The notes under the pieces were generated by a model that searched no databases, was not told the DNA's origin, and was given only the letters and a program-made list of their open reading frames with translations. The translations under genes and the position numbers were made by a program. Shown here piece after piece: positions 37,971 to 46,889 of a DNA stretch of 64,000 nucleotides. Location: contig NZ_CP035088.1 in the NCBI RefSeq assembly GCF_004786035.1, positions 4,376,001 to 4,440,000 of the forward strand, in the 5' to 3' direction. Numbering within the stretch: the stretch's first letter is position 1; every line of letters begins with the position of its first letter. The stretch comes from Pseudomonas viciae (GTDB lineage: Bacteria > Pseudomonadota > Gammaproteobacteria > Pseudomonadales > Pseudomonadaceae).

Positions 37971-39326
37971 ATGGACGTGAGCGTATTTGGTACAGGGTAT
38001 GTGGGGCTGATCCAGGCCGCTGCGTTAGCCGACGTCGGACACCGGGTCTTGTGCATCGACATCGACCCAAACAAGATCCGGCAGCTACAACAAGCGGTAC
38101 CGACCATTAGCGAGCCGGGGCTGTCCGGGTTGCTCGAAGACACCATCAAGGCCGGACGTTTGTCGTTCAGTTCCCAAGCCAGCGATGCGGTCAACCATGG
38201 CGAACTGATTTTCATCGCCGTCGGCACGCCCGCCGATGAAGACGGCTCCGCCGACCTCAGCCATGTACTGGGCGTCACCCGGCAAATCGCCGATTTCATG
38301 GACAGCGATCGCACCCTGATCATCAAGTCCACGGTACCGGTAGGCACGGCCGACAAAGTGGCCGAGTGCGCGCGCCAGGTCCTGGATCGTCGGGGCCTGA
38401 AAAAGCTTGCCGTGCGCGTGGTCTCCAACCCCGAATTTCTCAAGGAAGGCAGCGCCCTGGCCGACTGCATGCGCCCGGACCGGATCATCGTCGGCACCGC
38501 CGACCCGCTGGCCCGCGACCAGATGACAGAGCTCTACGCGCCCTTTTGCCGCAACCACGAAAAACTGATGTTCATGGACAACCGCAGCGCCGAACTGACC
38601 AAGTACGCCGCCAATGCCATGCTCGCCACCCGCATCAGTTTCATGAACGAACTGGCCAACCTCACCGAACGCTTGGGCGCCGACATCGAAGCGGTGCGCA
38701 AAGGCATCGGCTCGGACCCGCGCATCGGTTATCACTTCATCTACCCTGGCTGCGGCTTCGGTGGCTCGTGCTTTCCCAAGGACCTGCGCGCCCTGCTGCA
38801 CACCGCCGAACAGAGCGGCATGCCGCTGCGCCTGCTGCGCAGTGTCACCGACGTCAATGACAGCCAGCGCCACATCCTTTTCGAGAAACTGGCCAAGCAA
38901 TTCCCCGACGGCCTGGCCGGCAAGTCGATTGCCATCTGGGGCTTGGCGTTCAAACCCAATACCGATGACATGCGCGAAGCGCCCAGCCGCTACCTGATGG
39001 AAGCGCTGTGGCGCGAAGGCGCCCGGGTCCAGGCCTACGACCCGGAAGCCATGTCCGAATGCCGCCGTCTCTACGGCTATCGCAAAGACCTGAACCTGTG
39101 CGCGACCCGCGATGACACCCTGGAAGATGCCGACGCATTGGTGATCTGCACCGAGTGGAAAAATTTCCGCGTGGTGGACTTCGACCTGCTGGCCAGCAAG
39201 CTGCGCGCCCGGATCATCATCGATGGACGCAACCTGTACAACCCCGAACACCTGGCCGCCGCCGGGCTGCTGTATCGCGGCATCGGGCTGCGGCACACCC
39301 TGCCAGCGCAAGGGCCGCAAGCGTGA
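37971..39326 (+). CDS. ugd: UDP-glucose 6-dehydrogenase
   Basis: A 451-residue enzyme oxidising UDP-glucose to UDP-glucuronate with two NAD+. The NAD-binding motif is GTGYVG (about 7-12). Other marks are the substrate loop KEGSALADCMRPDRIIVG, central helix residues NAMLATRISFMNELA, catalytic Cys in YPGCGFGGSCFPKD and the C-terminal domain (WGLAFKPNTDDMREAPS). Start ATG 37971 has GAGG ten bases upstream; an ATG at 37899 would add 24 residues with no ribosome site. First gene of the operon, it makes the uronate precursor used by the epimerase that overlaps its stop. Confidence 0.94.
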   Translation: MDVSVFGTGYVGLIQAAALADVGHRVLCIDIDPNKIRQLQQAVPTISEPGLSGLLEDTIKAGRLSFSSQASDAVNHGELIFIAVGTPADEDGSADLSHVLGVTRQIADFMDSDRTLIIKSTVPVGTADKVAECARQVLDRRGLKKLAVRVVSNPEFLKEGSALADCMRPDRIIVGTADPLARDQMTELYAPFCRNHEKLMFMDNRSAELTKYAANAMLATRISFMNELANLTERLGADIEAVRKGIGSDPRIGYHFIYPGCGFGGSCFPKDLRALLHTAEQSGMPLRLLRSVTDVNDSQRHILFEKLAKQFPDGLAGKSIAIWGLAFKPNTDDMREAPSRYLMEALWREGARVQAYDPEAMSECRRLYGYRKDLNLCATRDDTLEDADALVICTEWKNFRVVDFDLLASKLRARIIIDGRNLYNPEHLAAAGLLYRGIGLRHTLPAQGPQA

Positions 39327-40381
39327 ATATCCTGGTGACCGGCGCGGCCGGCTTCATCGGCGCCCATTGCGTGCTGCGCCTGCTGCGCGACGGCCATAGC
39401 GTGTGCGGCCTGGACAATTTCAACGGCTACTACGACCCGCAGCTCAAGCACGACCGTGTGGCCTGGGTGAAGGACCAGGTGGGTGAATTCCCCCTCGCGC
39501 GGGTGGACCTGACCGACGCGCCGGCGATCGATGCCCTGTTCCAGTTGCACCGCCCCGACGTGGTGATTCACCTCGCCGCCCAGGCCGGTGTTCGCTACTC
39601 CCTGGAAAATCCGCGGGCCTATGTCGACAGCAACCTCACAGGGTTCCTGAACATCCTGGAAAGCTGCCGCCGGCATCCGGTCAAGCACCTGATCTATGCC
39701 TCCTCAAGCTCCGTGTACGGCGCCAACCAGCGCACGCCTTATTCGGTCCAGGACAACGTGGATCATCCGCTGTCGCTGTACGCGGCAAGCAAAAAAGCCA
39801 ACGAATTGATGGCCCACAGTTACAGCCATCTGTTCGGCATCCCGTGCACCGGCCTGCGTTTTTTTACCGTGTATGGCCCTTGGGGCCGGCCGGACATGTC
39901 GCCGATCCAGTTCGCCCGCGCCATCGCCGAGGGTCGTGTGTTGCAGCTGTTCAACCACGGCGAGCACCAGCGCGACTTCACCTACATCGACGACATCATC
40001 GAGAGCATCGCCCGCCTGATCGAACGCCCGCCCCAGGCAACGCCGCACTGGGACCGCGAACAACCGGACCCGGCCACCAGCCCGGCACCTTGGCGGATCT
40101 ACAACATCGGCGGGCAGCACCCGGTGGCACTGCGCACCTATGTGGCGCTGTTGGAAAAGCACCTGGGCCAAACCGCCCGCATCGAACTGCTGCCCCTGCA
40201 ACCGGGGGATGTGCTCAACACCTGCGCCGATGCCAGCGACCTGGCCCGGGCCACCGGTTTCCAGCCGCGCGTTGAACTGGACGATGGCCTGGGACGCTTC
40301 ATCGACTGGTTTCTCGATTACTACGCACTGCCTATCGCCCACACGCCGCTTGCGGCTGAACTTAAGCGGAGGAGCTTATGA
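39323..40381 (+). CDS. NAD-dependent epimerase, UDP-glucuronate 4-epimerase-like
   Basis: A 352-residue extended short-chain dehydrogenase. The GTG start at 39323 overlaps the ugd TGA (GTGA). Marks are the NAD motif VTGAAGFIGAH, LDNFNGYYDPQLKHDR (the segment typical of UDP-glucuronate 4-epimerases), SSSSVYGANQRTPYS and YAASKKANE (catalytic YxxxK), then RFFTVYGPWGRPDM. The reaction would give UDP-galacturonate from the ugd product. Substrate choice is inferred from motif and neighbour. It overlaps the next gene by four bases. Confidence 0.88.
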   Translation: MNILVTGAAGFIGAHCVLRLLRDGHSVCGLDNFNGYYDPQLKHDRVAWVKDQVGEFPLARVDLTDAPAIDALFQLHRPDVVIHLAAQAGVRYSLENPRAYVDSNLTGFLNILESCRRHPVKHLIYASSSSVYGANQRTPYSVQDNVDHPLSLYAASKKANELMAHSYSHLFGIPCTGLRFFTVYGPWGRPDMSPIQFARAIAEGRVLQLFNHGEHQRDFTYIDDIIESIARLIERPPQATPHWDREQPDPATSPAPWRIYNIGGQHPVALRTYVALLEKHLGQTARIELLPLQPGDVLNTCADASDLARATGFQPRVELDDGLGRFIDWFLDYYALPIAHTPLAAELKRRSL

Positions 40382-41124
40382 CCCGACATGAACAAGGCAT
40401 CCCTGTCAGCACTCGTGGGGGCGACAAGCGCGTCGACCCCGAGCACCGCAGGCGCCTGGACGCCGCCATCCACCGCCAAGGCCGTGGCTGGTTGACCGGT
40501 CGCGACGGCGGTCGACCCTGGACAGTCTCGCGCACCAATCGAGTAGTGGCCTGCCTCGGCGCACTGGCGATTCTGCTGCTGCTCTGCCCGCTGCTGCTGG
40601 GCCTGGCACTGCTGATCAAGTTCTCCAGCCCGGGGCCCGTGCTGTTCGTGCAGAAACGCACCGGCTATCGCGGCCGCGTCTTCGGCATGTACAAGTTCCG
40701 CACCATGGTCGCCGATGCCGAAGCCCTCAAGGAGTCGCTGCGCCACCTCAACAAACACGGCGTCGACGCGATCGACTTCAAGATCGACAACGATCCACGC
40801 ATCACCCCCATCGGCCGGTTCCTGCGACGAAGCAGCCTCGACGAACTGCCGAACCTGATCAATGTGGTGACCGGCGACATGCGCCTGGTGGGCCCGCGGC
40901 CGACCTCGTTCAACGCCTATCGCTACAAGGACAACCATCTTGTGCGCCTGAGCATTTACCCCGGCCTGACCGGCCTGTGGCAGATCTCCGGGCGCAGCAA
41001 TATCGACTTCGACCAGCGCGTGGAATTGGACCTCAGCTACATCGCTGAACAAAGCCTGTTGTTGGATTTGAAGATCCTGATGATTACCCCCTTCAAAGTT
41101 TTCAGCGGCCACGGAGCGAGTTAA
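40378..41124 (+). CDS. Undecaprenyl-phosphate sugar-1-phosphate transferase (priming enzyme)
   Basis: A 248-residue polyprenyl-phosphate glycosyl-1-phosphate transferase of the small ExoY/PglC-like type. A cytosolic N-terminal stretch (about 1-48) precedes one hydrophobic helix (about 55-80, VVACLGALAILLLLCPLLLG) and the conserved catalytic core: PVLFVQKRTGYRGRVFGMYKFRTM, RITPIGRFLRRSSLDELPNL (Asp-Glu pair), MRLVGPRPTSF and PGLTGLWQISGRS. It starts repeat-unit assembly on undecaprenyl phosphate. ATG overlaps the epimerase stop (ATGA). Confidence 0.93.
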   Translation: MTRHEQGIPVSTRGGDKRVDPEHRRRLDAAIHRQGRGWLTGRDGGRPWTVSRTNRVVACLGALAILLLLCPLLLGLALLIKFSSPGPVLFVQKRTGYRGRVFGMYKFRTMVADAEALKESLRHLNKHGVDAIDFKIDNDPRITPIGRFLRRSSLDELPNLINVVTGDMRLVGPRPTSFNAYRYKDNHLVRLSIYPGLTGLWQISGRSNIDFDQRVELDLSYIAEQSLLLDLKILMITPFKVFSGHGAS

Positions 41125-41769
41125 ATGGACGGTTCGACGAATATCCTGACCATAGCAAGCCCGAGCGAGACCAACCTGACCTCGACCGTGCTCGACCCTT
41201 CCCTGCGGATCCTGCTTCTGACGGCCGCCAACACCGGTACCGGAACCAGCACCAGCGCCATGGCACTGGCCGCTCAACTGGCGCAGATGAGCAGTGGCCG
41301 CGTGTTGCTGGTGGACGCCAGCCAGTCGCCGCACAACCTCAGCCAGCAACTGTCGTTGCACAAAGAGCGCGGCTTCAGCGACCTGCTGTTCAACAGCCTC
41401 ACCCCCCCCTTGTTGCAGGACTGCGTGGTGCAGACGTCCAGCCTGCCCTTCGACGTGCTGCCCCACGGCCGCCTGGGCCGCAATGCCGAACGCCTGAACC
41501 CCGAGCAACTGCGCCCGTTGTTCAAGCAACTGGCGGCGCAGTACCGCTTTGTGGTGATCGACGCCGACGCGGTGTATTCGGCCAGCGACACCCTGGTCAT
41601 GAGTACCCAGGTGGACGGCGTAGTGCTGGTGGTTCGCAGTGAGGACACCCGTTGGGAAGTGGCCCAGGCCGCCCGCCAACGCTTGTCCCAGGCCGGTGCG
41701 AAAGTGGTGGGCAGCGTGTTCAACCGCCGCAAGTACTACATGCCCAAGTGGCTCTACAACAACCTGTAA
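41125..41769 (+). CDS. BY-kinase-like CpsD/CapB ATPase with degenerate P-loop
   Basis: A 214-residue cytoplasmic protein with the fold of the kinase half of Wzc/CpsD: Walker A' VLLVDASQSPHN, FSDLLF, DVLPHGRLGRNAERL (G-x-x-x-x-N-P-x-E-L-like) and Walker B FVVIDADAV. The P-loop, however, reads TAANTGTGTSTSA and lacks the usual GKS/T lysine; Walker B has Asp-Ala-Asp instead of Asp-x-Pro. The C-terminus (RRKYYMPKWLYNNL) has three tyrosines. It may be a catalytically weak or regulatory partner of the Wzz-like protein. It starts immediately after the stop of the priming enzyme. Confidence 0.82.
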   Translation: MDGSTNILTIASPSETNLTSTVLDPSLRILLLTAANTGTGTSTSAMALAAQLAQMSSGRVLLVDASQSPHNLSQQLSLHKERGFSDLLFNSLTPPLLQDCVVQTSSLPFDVLPHGRLGRNAERLNPEQLRPLFKQLAAQYRFVVIDADAVYSASDTLVMSTQVDGVVLVVRSEDTRWEVAQAARQRLSQAGAKVVGSVFNRRKYYMPKWLYNNL

Positions 41770-41789
41770 GCCTGCAAAAGGATGACGAG

Positions 41790-42812
41790 ATGAACGCCAG
41801 AATGCTTGTCCTGCTGTTGCTGCCGCTTGCCGGTTGCTCCAGCACCTCCGATACCCGCTCGATGCCGGTGCAGATCCTCACGGCCGCGCCGGCCAACGCC
41901 CAGGCCACCGACATGCCCAAGGTCGAACAGACCCTGCGGCCCCAGGACGTGCTGGATGTGATTTTTCACATCAGTACCACCGGCTCCCAGGCCTATCGGG
42001 TGCAGCCAGGAGACCAGGTGGCCCTGAACTTCACCGCCGCCAGCCAGCTCAACGGCACGCAACAGGTGATGCCCGACGGCAGTATCGAACTGCCGGGGGC
42101 CAACACCTCGGTGAAAGTCGCCGGCCTGACCACCGACGAAGCCCGCCTGGCGGTACAGCGTGCCTATGACCAGAAAATGCTGTTCCAGCCCAATCGCAAC
42201 CAGTTGACCGTGCTGGTAACCAGCCCCCTGGCCGGCGAGACGAACCTGAGGAACACCTTGACCCACCCGGGCACCGGCATGAGCCGGGAAATCACCGTGG
42301 GCAGGGATGGTTACGCGAGCTTCCCGGAAATCGGTTCCGTGCCGCTGCAAGGCATGACCGTCAATCAGCTGGAAACCTTCCTCAACGAACGCTACGCCAA
42401 GCTGCCGGGGCGCATGACCGTCGATGTGCTGCTCAAGTCCACCGCTGGCAACGAGATCTACGTCCTCGGTGAAGTGGCCCAGCCAGGATCGTACCCAATC
42501 CGCCGGCCGATCTCGGTGCTCGAGGCCCTGACATTGGCCCGGGGCACGAACGTCAAGGCACGGCTCGACTCGGTGGTGATCATGCGCCGCACCGGCAACC
42601 AGGTCGAAGCCCGCCACTACGACGTGGAAAAGGCCCTGAGCGGTGACGCGTCGCAAATTGCCTACCTGCAACCCGAAGACATGCTCTTCGTGCCCAAGAC
42701 CAAACTCGCCAGCGCCGGCGAACTGGCCAGGCAACTGGCCGACGTGGTGCTGTTCCAGGGCGTGGGGTTCAGCTTCGGCTACCGCGTCGACAACAAAGGC
42801 AGCGACAACTGA
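41790..42812 (+). CDS. Wza-like polysaccharide export lipoprotein
   Basis: A 340-residue outer-membrane lipoprotein. Start ATG 41790 follows AAGGAT; the signal MNARMLVLLLLPLAGC ends at lipobox Cys16. The body has a Poly_export domain (LRPQDVLDVIFHI, YRVQPGDQVALNF, MPDGSIELPG) and SLBB-type domains (NEIYVLGEVAQPGSYPIRRPISVLEAL). It ends with an amphipathic stretch that may span the outer membrane. It would form the export channel for the polymer, joined to the Wzz-like protein encoded next. Confidence 0.92.
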   Translation: MNARMLVLLLLPLAGCSSTSDTRSMPVQILTAAPANAQATDMPKVEQTLRPQDVLDVIFHISTTGSQAYRVQPGDQVALNFTAASQLNGTQQVMPDGSIELPGANTSVKVAGLTTDEARLAVQRAYDQKMLFQPNRNQLTVLVTSPLAGETNLRNTLTHPGTGMSREITVGRDGYASFPEIGSVPLQGMTVNQLETFLNERYAKLPGRMTVDVLLKSTAGNEIYVLGEVAQPGSYPIRRPISVLEALTLARGTNVKARLDSVVIMRRTGNQVEARHYDVEKALSGDASQIAYLQPEDMLFVPKTKLASAGELARQLADVVLFQGVGFSFGYRVDNKGSDN

Positions 42813-42829
42813 AATTCAGGTGATCGATC

Positions 42830-44422
42830 ATGAACCCCAAGGAAAACTATTTGCATGAGTTCTTCAGGATCTTCTTCGCCAACAAGCAGTGGGTGAAGCG
42901 TGTATTCCTGATCTTCGCCGTGATCGCCCTGGTGCTGCCGTTGATGCTCAAGCAGAGCTTCGATATCACCGCCCAGGTCATCGTACAGTCGAAAAAACTC
43001 TCCCAGGGCGACGCCACCACGTCGCTGAACCAGGAAAACGCCACCTTCATTCCACCGTCGCTGGCGGACATGGAAACCGAGAGCAATATCCTGCGCTCGC
43101 CCGCGCTGATCCGGCAGACCATCGCCACCCTGCGCGACCAGGGCGAGTACACGCCCAGTCCGGGCATCTTCAACAAGTGGGTAAGCGAACCGCTCAAGCG
43201 TTACCTCACAACGCCGCTGCGCGAATACGTCATCAACCCGCTGCGCGATGGCCTGGGGCTGGAGGTCGATCCGGTGCGCGACACGATGCTCGATACGCTG
43301 ACCGACGAAGCCATCGAGAACCTGAAGATCGAGACCCTGCCCGGCTCCAACGTCATCTCCATCGTCTACAGCTTTGGCGACCCGGCCCAGGGCACCCGGT
43401 TCGTGGCGCAACTGCTGCAGAACTACCTCTCCAGCCGCCAGGACCTGCAATCGATCGAGCTGCCGCAAGCCTTCTATGAACAGAAAAAGAGCCAGTACCA
43501 GACTCGCCTCGACGGTCTGGAAGGTAACCGGCTGACGCTGCTTGAAGGCGTCGGCTCATCCGACCCCAAGGAAGAAATCACCTTCCGCCTGAACGCAATC
43601 AATACCGAAGAGCAGGCCCTGAACCTGTACCAGGATCGCCTGCTGCAAAGCCGGCGCTGGCTCGACTACCTCAAGACCAGCCTGGCGGCGGCGAACAGCT
43701 CGCGGTTCAACGACTACACCTTCCCGTTCACCTTCACCACCACCGTGGACAACATTGCCTTCGAAGACCGGGAAATCAGACAACTGGGCGAGCAACTGAC
43801 CAGCCAGGTCAGCCGCTACATGAATGACCTGGCGATCTTCCAGGCCGGCAGCGAGCCGATGCTGCTGGCTAGGGAGCAGATCGTGCGGACCCGCCAGCAG
43901 TTCCTGAAAGTGGTGAACAACCGGATCCAGGAACGCACCACCGACCTGGCGGTTGTCAGCTCGGTGATCAACCAGAAGGTCGAGCGCATCGCGGCGTTCA
44001 AGGAACGCATCCATCAGTTGCAGGAAACCCAGAGCAAGCTGCGGCAGATGGACACCGAGATCAATGCCCTGCACGCGGCGTTCTCCACCTATGCCCAACG
44101 GTTCGCCGAAAGCAGCACCGCCCGCTCGCTGGACAACGACCTGTCCAACGCCCGGATCCTGAGCCCACCGTTCGAACCGACCGCAGCGGCATTTCCCAAG
44201 CCGATGCTGATTATCGCGTTCGGCCTGTTCAGCGGCATGCTGCTGGCGATTGCCCTGGTCTACGTGCGTGAATTCTTCGACCATCGCTTCAAGCATCCGG
44301 CACAAATCACCCAACAACTGGATGTGCCCGTGCTGTTGGTGATCAACGAGCAGTCCCCCGACCAGGTCAACCCGCATCGCAACTGGAGCCTGCCCAGCCT
44401 TGTCCATTGGGTGCGAAATTGA
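42830..44422 (+). CDS. Wzz/GumC-type polysaccharide co-polymerase without kinase domain
   Basis: A 530-residue inner-membrane protein. A first membrane helix (about 25-42) and a second near the C-terminus (about 463-482) enclose a long periplasmic region with coiled-coil character (about 215-260 and 340-435). The usual C-terminal BY-kinase domain of Wzc is absent; the ATPase-like protein encoded upstream is its separate partner. It should control chain length and dock the Wza-like channel. AGGTGATC precedes the ATG. Confidence 0.88.
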   Translation: MNPKENYLHEFFRIFFANKQWVKRVFLIFAVIALVLPLMLKQSFDITAQVIVQSKKLSQGDATTSLNQENATFIPPSLADMETESNILRSPALIRQTIATLRDQGEYTPSPGIFNKWVSEPLKRYLTTPLREYVINPLRDGLGLEVDPVRDTMLDTLTDEAIENLKIETLPGSNVISIVYSFGDPAQGTRFVAQLLQNYLSSRQDLQSIELPQAFYEQKKSQYQTRLDGLEGNRLTLLEGVGSSDPKEEITFRLNAINTEEQALNLYQDRLLQSRRWLDYLKTSLAAANSSRFNDYTFPFTFTTTVDNIAFEDREIRQLGEQLTSQVSRYMNDLAIFQAGSEPMLLAREQIVRTRQQFLKVVNNRIQERTTDLAVVSSVINQKVERIAAFKERIHQLQETQSKLRQMDTEINALHAAFSTYAQRFAESSTARSLDNDLSNARILSPPFEPTAAAFPKPMLIIAFGLFSGMLLAIALVYVREFFDHRFKHPAQITQQLDVPVLLVINEQSPDQVNPHRNWSLPSLVHWVRN

Positions 44423-45522
44423 ACGCGCCGTTCGGCCCGACCCACCACAGCAGCCCCCTGTCGATCATTCACTTGCTCGACAGCGGCGGCTTCTACGGGG
44501 CCGAGCGGATGTTGCTCGATCATTGCCTGGCCACGCCCGGGCAGCACCAGGTGCTGTTCCTGGCGGCGCCGCCGACCTTGATCACGCGCTTTCGCCAGGC
44601 CGGGGTCGATTGCCACCATTGCGCCAGTTGGCCCGAGCTGCTGCAGCACTTGCGCCAACGCCGGGATGAGCGTCCGCTGCTCAACACCCACAACTTCAAG
44701 GGGCTGCTGTTCGGCTGGGCGGCGGCGACGCTGCTGCGCCTGCCGCTGGTGATTACCCAGCATGGCTTCACGCCCCGCAGCCCCAAGCAGCGCTTCTACA
44801 CGTGGTTGAGTTTGCAACTGTGCCGCACCGCCTCGGTCAAGCGGGTGGTCTGCGTGGCCGAAAGCATCGCCGCACTACACCGCCAGGCCAGCGTGCGGGC
44901 GGAAAAGCTCGACGTGATCCCCAACGGCCTGCCTGCGGTCAACGCGCCGCTGGCCCATCGCGACGACGGGCAGCGCTGGCGGGTCGGCTACGTCGGCCGT
45001 TTGAGCAGCGAGAAGGGTCCGGACCTGTTCCTCGACGCCATGATCCCGCTGTGCCAACGGCACGCATCGCTGCATGCGGTGATGCTCGGCGACGGTCCGG
45101 AACGCCAGGCCCTACTCAAGCGCATCACCGAAGCCGGGTTGCCGACGCGCATCGAGCTGCCGGGGTACCAGACCGACATGAACGCCTGGTGGAGTCGTCT
45201 CGACGCCCTGGTGATCAGCTCGCGCACCGAAGGCACGCCGATGATTCTGCTCGAAGCCATGCAGGCCGGCGTGCCGGTAGTGGCGTTCGGCGTCGGCGGC
45301 ATTCCCGACGTGCTGCAGGACCGCCATAACGGCCTGCTCGCCACCCCGACTGACAGCGCCGAACTGGCCCAGCAGATCGAAACACTGTTCAGCGAACCGC
45401 CTCTGGCGCGGATCCTGGCCGACAACGCGCGTCGCACCCAACGGGACCGCTACGACCTGCGCACGCTGGCCGAACGCTGGTCGCAGCTTTACATCCGCAC
45501 GGCTCGGGAGGCTCGTCCATGA
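44419..45522 (+). CDS. GT-B glycosyltransferase (GT4-like)
   Basis: A 367-residue cytosolic glycosyltransferase. The N-terminal acceptor domain has LLDSGGFYGAERMLLDHC (glycine loop); the C-terminal donor domain has VGYVGRLSSEKGPDLFLDA and the E-x7-E motif EGTPMILLEAMQAGVPVV. The start is uncertain: TTG 44419 overlaps the previous stop (TTGA), and TTG 44407 is four codons upstream; both have weak ribosome sites. It transfers one sugar of the repeat unit. Donor unknown. Confidence 0.88.
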   Translation: MNAPFGPTHHSSPLSIIHLLDSGGFYGAERMLLDHCLATPGQHQVLFLAAPPTLITRFRQAGVDCHHCASWPELLQHLRQRRDERPLLNTHNFKGLLFGWAAATLLRLPLVITQHGFTPRSPKQRFYTWLSLQLCRTASVKRVVCVAESIAALHRQASVRAEKLDVIPNGLPAVNAPLAHRDDGQRWRVGYVGRLSSEKGPDLFLDAMIPLCQRHASLHAVMLGDGPERQALLKRITEAGLPTRIELPGYQTDMNAWWSRLDALVISSRTEGTPMILLEAMQAGVPVVAFGVGGIPDVLQDRHNGLLATPTDSAELAQQIETLFSEPPLARILADNARRTQRDRYDLRTLAERWSQLYIRTAREARP

Positions 45523-46889
45523 TTGTCCCGCTTTCGATCGTCAGCCTGCTGGGCCTGGTGTGCCTGGCATTACTGGCCAGCCCTTATCCGTTCCTGGCGC
45601 CGGGGGCGGTGCTGGGCCTGGTGGGCGTCGCCGCGCTGTACCGCAAGCCCAGCTGGGGCTTGCTGGGCATTGCCGCGCTGGTGCCGTTCGAAGGCCTGTT
45701 CAAGGAGAACGCATTTTCCGGAAGCAAATTCTTCGGCGTGGCGCTGATTCTGATTCTGATGCTGCAGTTGGCCTTGCACCAGATCCCTGGTGCACGCTTG
45801 CGCAGCAACATCTGGCGTCCGCTGATCGGCTTCATGCTGCTCTACGGCCTGAGCCTGATGCTGTCGGAAAACTTCGGCCTGTCCACCACGCACTTTCGCG
45901 AACTGGCGGTGGGCCTGATTCTGTTCGTGATCACCCTGCTGATCGGTCGCGAATTGAATCTGGACCTGTTCTGCCGCCTGGTGACATTGAGCGTCACCAC
46001 CACCTGCGTACTGGCGATGTTCTCGGCCAAATACCAGGACCAGGGCCGTGCGTCCGGCCTGCTGGAAGACCCGAACTCCTTTGCCCTGCTGATTGCCTTT
46101 ACCGTGCCGCTGGCGTTGCTGCTGGTGATACGAGGCCAGACCCTGCTGCACCGGTTGTTCTGGGGCGGCTGTTTCATCCTGCTGCTGGGCGGCATGACCA
46201 AGACCGAATCGCGCTCGGGCCTGGTGGTGTTGATGCTCAGCCTGATGATCGGCTTGTATCACTACCGCGCGCAGCTGCCGCGTATCCGGCCGCGGCACCT
46301 GGGCTTTGCCATGCTCGGGCTGGCGATTGTGATCCCCCTGGCGATCGCGGTGATGCCGGCCGGCTACGTCGCCCGCATCCAGTCATTGAGCATCCTCAGC
46401 GCCGGCGCCAGCGCCCACCAGGATGAATCCCTGGGCCGCCGCGCCTCGTACATCCTGGTCGGCAGCCAGATGATCCGCGAGCATCCGGTGCTGGGCACAG
46501 GCCCCGGGACTTTCCCGCTGCACTACGCGCCCACCGGCTACGCCAAGGCGTTCTCGGCCAATCGCAAGTTGGGGGATCTGTATCGCCGGGCCCACAACAC
46601 CTATTTGGAAATTTTCAGCGAAATTGGCGTCCCGGGCGGGCTGATGTTCGTCGGCATGCTGGGCCTGGGCCTGTACAACCTGCTACGCGCCCGCCAGCTC
46701 TGGTTGCAACGCCGGGACTGGGTACAGGCGGACCTGCTGACGCACTTGGGCATGAGCTTCCTGTCGCTGACGCTGTTTTTGATGTTCCTCAGTGCGCCGA
46801 ACCATAAGTTGCTCTGGATCATGCTCGCCCTCACCAGCGTGTTGCGCTACGACGCCGAACAGGCCGCGCCACAGGAGGCCCGTCCATGA
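45519..46889 (+). CDS. O-antigen ligase/polymerase family protein (Wzy-like)
   Basis: A 456-residue polytopic membrane protein with about 12 helices. The Wzy_C/O-antigen-ligase signature is in the long periplasmic loop: GRRASYILVGSQMIREHPVLGTGPGTFP, then RRAHNTYLEIFSEIGVPGG (His in HNxxLE). Within an operon that also has flippase, Wzz-like and Wza-like genes, it is best read as the polymerase joining repeat units in the periplasm. ATG overlaps the previous TGA (ATGA). Confidence 0.88.
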   Translation: MIVPLSIVSLLGLVCLALLASPYPFLAPGAVLGLVGVAALYRKPSWGLLGIAALVPFEGLFKENAFSGSKFFGVALILILMLQLALHQIPGARLRSNIWRPLIGFMLLYGLSLMLSENFGLSTTHFRELAVGLILFVITLLIGRELNLDLFCRLVTLSVTTTCVLAMFSAKYQDQGRASGLLEDPNSFALLIAFTVPLALLLVIRGQTLLHRLFWGGCFILLLGGMTKTESRSGLVVLMLSLMIGLYHYRAQLPRIRPRHLGFAMLGLAIVIPLAIAVMPAGYVARIQSLSILSAGASAHQDESLGRRASYILVGSQMIREHPVLGTGPGTFPLHYAPTGYAKAFSANRKLGDLYRRAHNTYLEIFSEIGVPGGLMFVGMLGLGLYNLLRARQLWLQRRDWVQADLLTHLGMSFLSLTLFLMFLSAPNHKLLWIMLALTSVLRYDAEQAAPQEARP

